From Mycobacterium sp. IS-1590 (lineage in GTDB: Bacteria; Actinomycetota; Actinomycetes; Mycobacteriales; Mycobacteriaceae): a stretch of DNA of 64,000 nt. Position 1 is the first letter of the stretch. Each line of letters begins with the position of its first letter. The notes beneath the pieces were generated by a model that saw only the letters and a list, made by a program, of their open reading frames with translations, had not been told where the DNA came from and did not search any database. A program made the translations under genes and the position numbers. Positions 58,782-64,000 of the stretch are shown here, piece by piece. The stretch lies in NCBI RefSeq assembly GCF_001500025.1, contig NZ_LQIW01000014.1, positions 1 to 64,000 of the forward strand, read 5' to 3'.

Positions 58782-59906
58782 TCAGATTTGATCTCGGAAC
58801 GTACCTCGCCCGTCCGCGCGATCGCGTGCTGCAGAGGGCGATTCGGGCTGTTGGTCGATCCATCCGAGCAGCGCGCGCAGGCCGTCATTCAGCGCCCACT
58901 TCGGATGCCAATGGAGGTCCTTCTTCGCCGGCTCGATGACGCAACTCGCGGCGCGCACGTCACCGTCGCGGAATTTCGGCACGACAATCGGTTCCGGGGC
59001 TTCGCAGATGGCGGCAATCTTGCGGGCCAGCTCATGGATGGTTGTTGCGGTGCCCGACCCAATGTCGAGGCAGCGCTGCTGCTCGGTCGCAGGGGTCTGC
59101 ACCGCCGCGAACAGCGCGTCGATGACATCATCGATGAAGACGAAATCGCGCACGATCCCCCCGTCTTCGTAGACCTCCAACGGACGACGCTCGCGCGCCA
59201 ACCGTGCGAAGAGAGTGACTATTCCGGTGTACGAATTAGTCAGCGACTGGCCCGGCCCGTAGACATTCTGCAGTCGCAGCACACTGAGATTGGTGTCATT
59301 GGAGGCCGCCCAGGCCGCCAATATGTGCTCTTGGGCGAGCTTGGTCGCGCCGTAGATATTGGTGGGCCGGGGCTGCGTCCGCCCTGCACAGCTCGGAACC
59401 GGAGTCGCCGGTTCGTCGTTGACACCCTTGGGATCCCAGACGCCAGCCAGCAGTTGTGCGTGGCTGCGCGCCCGCGGGTAAAAGGTTTGCGCGCCGCACT
59501 GCCAAGCACCTTCGCCGTAGACGGCCCGTGACGAGGCCAACACGAGTTGGTCGGGAACGTGTGCTGAGCGGCTCAGCGCGTCAAGGAGCTGGGTGGTGCC
59601 CACCACGTTGACCGAGCCGTGGCGTGTCGCTTCGGAAAGCGACTGTGCCGTTCCTGTCTCCGCCGCCAGATGGACGATCTGAGAAGGGCGAAACAGCCGA
59701 AGCACCGCGTCGCAGTCAGGTGCATGAGTGACATCGCCGGTGAACAGTTGCACGCTCGGCGGAAGGCCGAGGGCTCGGCGTTCGCCATGCACCTGCGGGT
59801 GCAGGACATCCATCACCGCGACGTCGTAGCCGGCTTTCAGGAGACGGCGGGCGAGCCCGCATCCAATGAATCCCGCTCCACCAGTGACGAGCACGGATGT
59901 TGACAA
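58782..59906 (-). CDS. NAD-dependent epimerase/dehydratase (extended SDR)
   Basis: 374 residues from TTG 59906, which has GGAGG nine bases upstream; a longer frame to 60029 is Arg-rich and not protein-like. NAD-binding TSVLVTGGAGFIGCGLA, the DVTHAPDCDAV segment, HLAAETGTAQS, and the catalytic YxxxK in NIYGATKLAQEH mark a nucleotide-sugar epimerase/dehydratase of the extended SDR type. Between the active-site region and the usual Ser (ASSRAVYGEG) there is a roughly 50-residue insertion. It should modify a nucleotide-activated sugar, such as a dTDP-deoxysugar, for the Gtf enzymes. Exact reaction not predictable. Confidence 0.88.
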   Translation of the reverse strand: MSTSVLVTGGAGFIGCGLARRLLKAGYDVAVMDVLHPQVHGERRALGLPPSVQLFTGDVTHAPDCDAVLRLFRPSQIVHLAAETGTAQSLSEATRHGSVNVVGTTQLLDALSRSAHVPDQLVLASSRAVYGEGAWQCGAQTFYPRARSHAQLLAGVWDPKGVNDEPATPVPSCAGRTQPRPTNIYGATKLAQEHILAAWAASNDTNLSVLRLQNVYGPGQSLTNSYTGIVTLFARLARERRPLEVYEDGGIVRDFVFIDDVIDALFAAVQTPATEQQRCLDIGSGTATTIHELARKIAAICEAPEPIVVPKFRDGDVRAASCVIEPAKKDLHWHPKWALNDGLRALLGWIDQQPESPSAARDRADGRGTFRDQI

Positions 59907-60516
59907 GAGCCGAAGCCTCCGGTTCGTCTGCGTGGCAAGTCGATGAATTGCACGCGTCCTCGAGTGCGGTCCGCGTTGATCGTATATGGCGCGCCTCCGC
60001 CGTCGTCTAAGTCCGACGCTGAAGCGCAAGGTCAGCTCGGCGCCAGGACGAGCCCGCGCTGTAGCGTTGAGGGGCCAGCAAAGGTCCTCGATCGGCCGCC
60101 GCGTGAAGCGATGCGGCCAGCCGGCTTGGTTTTCAATTCGTTAAAGGCGCGGGTAGGGTGATGTTTCTGAGCAGCTGACCCGGGAGTGGCACGTTGTGGC
60201 TCGCAGGTATCGAAGTCCGCGAAATGTTAGAGGAGGGGGCGAATCACGCGATGAACTTGCACCGGTTTGCAACGGAATGCGTGGCGTCGTCTAATCCACC
60301 GCTGCCGAGGCCCCTAAGCTGCTGCGCCGCGGGGACGACCGATGAGCGAGTGTATTGCTTGGCTTCGTCGAGGTGTCGGAGCTTGTCAGAGGTCGCTAAG
60401 GGTGGGTAGTTGGGCCCCGCAGAAAATGGCGGACGAATTTTAAAGTGTATATTTGCCTCCTTCTGGAGGACCGTACGGGCGTTGTCAAACGCCCCGACGC
60501 CGGGGAGGATTGCCGG
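59907..60516. other. Divergent intergenic region, epimerase / methyltransferase
   Basis: 610 bases between the divergent epimerase and methyltransferase genes. No gene-like frame. An AT-rich patch (about 60436-60456) near the methyltransferase start could be part of its promoter. Nothing else recognised. Confidence 0.45.
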
Positions 60517-61221
60517 GTGAAACGAATCAAGGCCGTGCAGCAAGCGCTCGACGCGCGAACGAAGCCCGTCTACCTGGAGATCGGCGTCGAGTACGGGCGA
60601 GCGTTCCGTCGCATTAGCGCCGACGAGAAGATTGCCGTCGACCCGGCGCTCAAGGTCTCGCCTCGGTCCCGCAAGGCCGCCGAAGCGAAGGCGCGTAGCA
60701 CTCACTACTTCGAAATGACCAGCGATGACTTCTTTGCGAATGAGTCGGCCTTCCTCGAGAATCGCGGCATCGACGTCGCCCTGATCGACGGCCTCCACAC
60801 CTATCAGCAGGTTCTGCGAGACGTCGACAACACTCTGCGTTATCTGACCGACGACGGCGTCATCGTGCTGCACGACTGCAACCCGGCAAGCGCCGCGATC
60901 GGCTTTCCCGCGGAGTCGATGGAAGATTTTCAGGCGCAGCACCACTGGTGGAACCTCTTTTGGAGCGGCGATGTCTGGAAGGCGATCGTCTATCTGCGCA
61001 GCACTCGCGATGACCTCCAGATCGCGGTGTTGAATTGCGACTTCGGTGTCGGGCTTCTGCGAAGGGGAACTCCGGAATCGCGGTTGTCTTACACGCCAGA
61101 GCAGATCGAGTCGATGAGTTATGAGGATCTCGCGGCCGACCGGAAGCGCATGCTGAACTTGAAGCCCCCGAGGTACCTTCGCGAATTTCTGGCATCTGAG
61201 CGCCGAATAGCCCCTAACTAA
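60517..61221 (+). CDS. Class I SAM-dependent methyltransferase (Methyltransf_24)
   Basis: 234 residues from GTG 60517, with GGGGAGG eight bases upstream. SAM-binding PVYLEIGVEYGRAFRRI, acidic residue in KIAVDPALK, catalytic/metal-binding DVALIDGLHTYQQVLRDVDN with DGVIVLHDCNP: the Methyltransf_24 pattern. The second half has several Trp residues (HHWWNLFW). Likely an O-methyltransferase of the tailoring set. Last gene before the long non-coding region ahead of mbtH. Confidence 0.85.
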   Translation: MKRIKAVQQALDARTKPVYLEIGVEYGRAFRRISADEKIAVDPALKVSPRSRKAAEAKARSTHYFEMTSDDFFANESAFLENRGIDVALIDGLHTYQQVLRDVDNTLRYLTDDGVIVLHDCNPASAAIGFPAESMEDFQAQHHWWNLFWSGDVWKAIVYLRSTRDDLQIAVLNCDFGVGLLRRGTPESRLSYTPEQIESMSYEDLAADRKRMLNLKPPRYLREFLASERRIAPN

Positions 61222-62444
61222 ACCCCACCAGGACAAGCGCAACCTCGGTGGAGATCGCGCTGCGTCAGGAGGACTGATGGGCGCGAACAGGAACGGCGAA
61301 CCTGTCCGGCGCAACGGCATTGCGTGTGGTCGCCGGAATTGGTACGGAGGTCTCGAAGGGCCCACCGGCTGTCTGGCACCCAAGCGTAGCGGCGGCCGGA
61401 GTCACGGTACATAGTCGACCGGCCAGCGGAGCTCGTTCAGTGGTTCTTACGGGCATAGGCTGCGGATGTGGCCGGGAGCGTCACTCCTGAGATGCCGGAT
61501 GCTAAAGGACACTTTGACGCACGTCGGTGAGATTTTGTCAAAAATTCCTTAAGTATGCACCATGCTGCCGAGGTAACGGTGCTTTTCCCTCGCACGCCTT
61601 ACTTATTGTGTGCTTATTAAGTACTTAGTTGATCGTTCGCTGCATTGCCTCGTGATTCGGTGGTGGCTGAGGCTGGACGACTCGACAGATTGAAAGCGCT
61701 GCCAAACGCAAGCTGCGGTGCAAAACACTTTCTCGGCGCTTCTACGGTAGCACCGATCGTGCTACGGGAAGTGGTGGGTAATCGTGTATAGAGTTGTACA
61801 AAAGTTATCAATTTGTGCCTTTTTCTGCACATTGAGTAATGTCGGATGCCCAGGCCCAGACGACGTAATGAACTCCAGTTGGGAGACGGCCGTATCAAAC
61901 TCGAGTTTCGCGGCGATACATGCCATATGACATTGCTCTTCTCATCGACAGCCGCCTCGGCTCTAGTTTCGCTGCACAAGCAGATCCATGCTTCGACCCG
62001 CAACGGCTGCGCAACGGTTGCCGCCCGCTCGGTTCGACGCATAACGATCAGGTACCGGCCGGTATGAGGTTTCTGATGTTTCACCGCGTCCAGCGTGGGC
62101 TACGCAAGTGCACGGGGTGTACCGGGGAGGGTGCGGCACGGTTAGCGGTGGCAAAGTGGTGTTCGCTCGGGACTGGTTAACGCAATGCTCATTGATCTTG
62201 ATGCGCTGCGGCTGGGCTAAGACGCCTTCTAGGTGCCCCGAAATCATCGTTGCAGGCCACGGCATTGTCGGTTGGTATCGACCGTTACTTGCGTCTCACC
62301 CGAATTGCGATCTGCGCCACGAAGATGGTTTACTGAATCGCAGTGGCAGTCCACGCCAGAGACTTTGCCCAAAGGCCGGACCGACCTTATCGGCCTGCAG
62401 TATGGTTGGAGCGGTTCCACCCCGTCGACTACGTCTGGAGAACT
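61222..62444 (+). promoter_or_regulatory. Long AT-richer region upstream of mbtH and the NRPS
   Basis: 1.2 kb with no credible gene, and distinctly richer in A/T than the rest between about 61510 and 61860. It contains a 10-base perfect palindrome TAAGTACTTA at 61618-61627, and a CCTTAAGTATG motif near 61548. The position directly before mbtH-NRPS makes it the likely promoter and control region for the peptide synthetase operon, and its AT-richness suggests a target for the Lsr2 nucleoid silencer. I could not fix a -10/-35 pair. Confidence 0.5.
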
Positions 62445-62675
62445 GTGAGCATCAACCCTTTTGACGACGACAATGGCACGTTCTTCGTCTTGGTCAACGA
62501 CGAGGAGCAACACAGCCTTTGGCCGACGTTCGCCGACGTGCCTCCCGGGTGGAGCGTGGTTTACGGAGAAGCGGATCGGGCGGCGTGCCTTGAGTACATC
62601 GAGCAGAACTGGCCTGACATAAGGCCGAAGAGCTTGCGTGACAGGCTCGCCACTGGTCGCACCGTCGATAAATAG
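62445..62675 (+). CDS. mbtH: MbtH-like protein
   Basis: 76 residues from GTG 62445; the in-frame sequence upstream is not part of the family. Small chaperone that binds NRPS adenylation domains and is often required for their activity. The family signature is complete: [32 protein letters not shown] and [15 protein letters not shown], including the conserved Trp residues. It lies 31 bases before the NRPS gene, the order known for mbtH-mps1 in GPL loci. Confidence 0.95.
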   Translation: MSINPFDDDNGTFFVLVNDEEQHSLWPTFADVPPGWSVVYGEADRAACLEYIEQNWPDIRPKSLRDRLATGRTVDK

Positions 62676-62706
62676 ACACTTATATTCGGGGCTTTGGGGG
62701 AGTTGG

Positions 62707-64000
62707 ATGAAATTCGACGACCGCGCACTTCCGCTAACGCGGGCTCAGCTGGACATTTGGCTTGCGCAAGAAACGGGTCATTCCGGTACCGAGTGGCAAG
62801 TTGGTCTACTCGTGAAAATCGGAGGCGCGGTCGATCGTGGTGCCCTTGAGTGGGCGATTCGCCGGGTGGTGCGAGAAGCGGAACCTCTTCGAATTAGCTG
62901 CTTCGAAGTTGATGGTCAGGTTCTCCAGAGGCCGATGGATTATCCAGATGTCCCGCTCGAATTTCATGACCTGAGCTCATCTCGCCATCCTGCGGGTGCC
63001 GTGCAGGAGATGGCTTCCTCAATCCAACGCACTCCGATGGCGTGGGGCGGCCCCCTGTTCAAATTCGCGTTGTTTCAGACCGGGGCCGAGGAATTTTACC
63101 TATTTGCGTGCTTGCACCACATAGTGGTAGATGGAACCGGCATCGCGTTGGTCGGCCAGAGGATCGCAACTGTTTACTCTGCGCTTCTTTCTGGAGAACC
63201 TATCCCTCCTGCCTTCTTTGGGTCCTTGCAGGAATTGGTCGATTGTGAGTCGGAGTACGAGGCGTCGACCGAATATCTTGAAGATCAGGCCTACTGGGTT
63301 GAAAACCTGCCGCTCGAGAGCGAAGTCCGCTACCGGTTGCCGGAAACCGGGAGTGACCGAGATCCGTACCAATTCTCCGCGCCGGTGCAATTAGATCCAG
63401 TGATCCTTCGGCGGGTTGAAGAATTGTCTCACCTGTGGGATGTTCCTCGGTCATCGGTCATCACCGCGGCGTGCGCAATGTTGGTCCGTGGATGGCACGC
63501 CGAGGACTCGGAGGTCGTGCTCGACTTCCCGGTCAGCAGGCGAGTACGTCCGGAGTCTAAGACGCTTCCAGGGATGGTTGCGGGCGTCGTGCCCTTGATG
63601 TTGAGCGTTTCGCCGACGTCGACAGTTGCCGCTTTCTGTAAGCAGGTGGACGCCCGCATCCGGGAAACGTTGCAGCATCAGCGCTTTCCGGTGCAATCCC
63701 TCGAGCGCAAGGCCCGCGCAGGGTGGCCAGTCGGGCGGGTGGCTGTCGATTTCTTCCCGACTTCATTCGCGCTGGACTTCGGTGGCGTGTCGGCGTCGGC
63801 GTCGATGACGAATTCAGGCCTCGTGGGCAGCTTCGGTCTGGTCTTCTCCGGTGCGGGTGACGAGGTCTTCCTGAGCACGTTGGGCGCTGGCGGACAGCCG
63901 TTTTCGAATCGCGACGTCTGCGATCTAGCTGAGCGGCTGCAGGCGGTGTTGGCGGCAATGACGGCCGACCCGTCGCGACGGTTGTCGTCGATCGATGTGC
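62707..64000 (+). CDS. mps1: Non-ribosomal peptide synthetase, N-terminal condensation domain (cut by window edge)
   Basis: 431 codons are visible from ATG 62707, preceded by GGGGGAG. The whole visible part is one condensation domain: the start LPLTRAQLDIWLAQE, the active-site CLHHIVVDGTGIALV (His137, His138, Asp142), the DFPVSRRVRPESKTLPGMVAG segment, and QHQRFPVQSLERKARAG. A condensation domain at the very N-terminus means the first step joins an incoming acyl group to the first amino acid, as in lipopeptide synthetases, where it accepts a fatty acyl chain. Context (mbtH upstream, mmpS4-mmpL4ab and Gtf genes) suggests Mps1 of GPL synthesis. The amino acids it adds are beyond the edge. Confidence 0.88.
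   Translation, partial: MKFDDRALPLTRAQLDIWLAQETGHSGTEWQVGLLVKIGGAVDRGALEWAIRRVVREAEPLRISCFEVDGQVLQRPMDYPDVPLEFHDLSSSRHPAGAVQEMASSIQRTPMAWGGPLFKFALFQTGAEEFYLFACLHHIVVDGTGIALVGQRIATVYSALLSGEPIPPAFFGSLQELVDCESEYEASTEYLEDQAYWVENLPLESEVRYRLPETGSDRDPYQFSAPVQLDPVILRRVEELSHLWDVPRSSVITAACAMLVRGWHAEDSEVVLDFPVSRRVRPESKTLPGMVAGVVPLMLSVSPTSTVAAFCKQVDARIRETLQHQRFPVQSLERKARAGWPVGRVAVDFFPTSFALDFGGVSASASMTNSGLVGSFGLVFSGAGDEVFLSTLGAGGQPFSNRDVCDLAERLQAVLAAMTADPSRRLSSIDV

Noticed and set aside
60244..61383. Long minus-strand open frame opposite the last methyltransferase gene
   Set aside because: Arg/Pro-rich composition and no motif; it mirrors the codon bias of the real plus-strand gene at 60517-61221, which has a ribosome site and SAM motifs.
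61617..62084. 155-codon minus-strand frame in the region before mbtH
   Set aside because: Lies partly in the AT-rich control region; no motif, no ribosome site and low coding character.
1..64000. CRISPR arrays, tRNA or rRNA genes
   Set aside because: I saw no regularly spaced short repeats and no cloverleaf or rRNA signature while reading the window; a tRNA scan would be the proper test.

Overview
High-GC DNA from a mycobacterium. Genes at 3.1-7.4 kb match the M. tuberculosis Rv0897c / Rv0898c / prrB / prrA neighbourhood closely, and PrrA is recognisable almost residue for residue. Most of the rest looks like a cell-envelope lipid locus of the glycopeptidolipid (GPL) type. It has an MmpS-MmpL-MmpL exporter, FAAL/PKS pairs, four GT1 glycosyltransferases, a set of small-molecule methyltransferases, and an MbtH gene directly before an NRPS that runs off the right edge.

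Layout. 0-1.2 kb: IS30-family element cut by the left edge. 1.3-10.9 kb: chromosomal flank with a DHA2 transporter and MarR regulator, an FAD oxidoreductase, a DUF2630 protein, an FKBP, prrB/prrA, and a second minus-strand block (LuxR-type two-component system, DUF6197 protein, DUF4097 protein). 11.9-18.7 kb: mmpS, mmpL4a, mmpL4b and a small secreted hemophore-like protein, closed by a strong terminator. 18.8-37.2 kb: a mirror-image block, FAAL1(<-) PKS1(->) (<-)PKS2 FAAL2(->), with both FAAL-PKS gaps being divergent promoters. 37.2-61.2 kb: tailoring genes (LpxO/AspH-like hydroxylase, four UGT-like transferases, PapA-like acyltransferase, sulfotransferase, CmcI-, TylF-, FkbM- and other class I methyltransferases, Gfo/Idh dehydrogenase, GMC oxidoreductase, NAD epimerase, a second DHA2 transporter), interrupted by an IS110 element and an IS21-like remnant. 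61.2-62.4 kb: AT-richer non-coding region. 62.4-64 kb: mbtH and the start of the NRPS.

How the parts may fit (inference): the FAALs would activate fatty acids as acyl-adenylates for Mas-like, probably methylmalonyl-using PKSs. An acyltransferase would release the branched acyl chain onto an acceptor. The NRPS would build the peptide core, and the Gtfs, methyltransferases and sulfotransferase would decorate it. MmpS/MmpL would move the product across the membrane.

The most unusual points are: (1) PKS1 carries a complete PapA-like acyltransferase fused after its ACP, and a stand-alone homologue of that domain lies about 12 kb beyond PKS1; (2) PKS2 has Asp in place of the ketosynthase catalytic Cys and a damaged KR nucleotide motif; (3) the two FAAL genes share a nearly identical inverted ~1 kb tract; (4) a sulfotransferase and an LpxO-like hydroxylase sit among the GPL-type genes.
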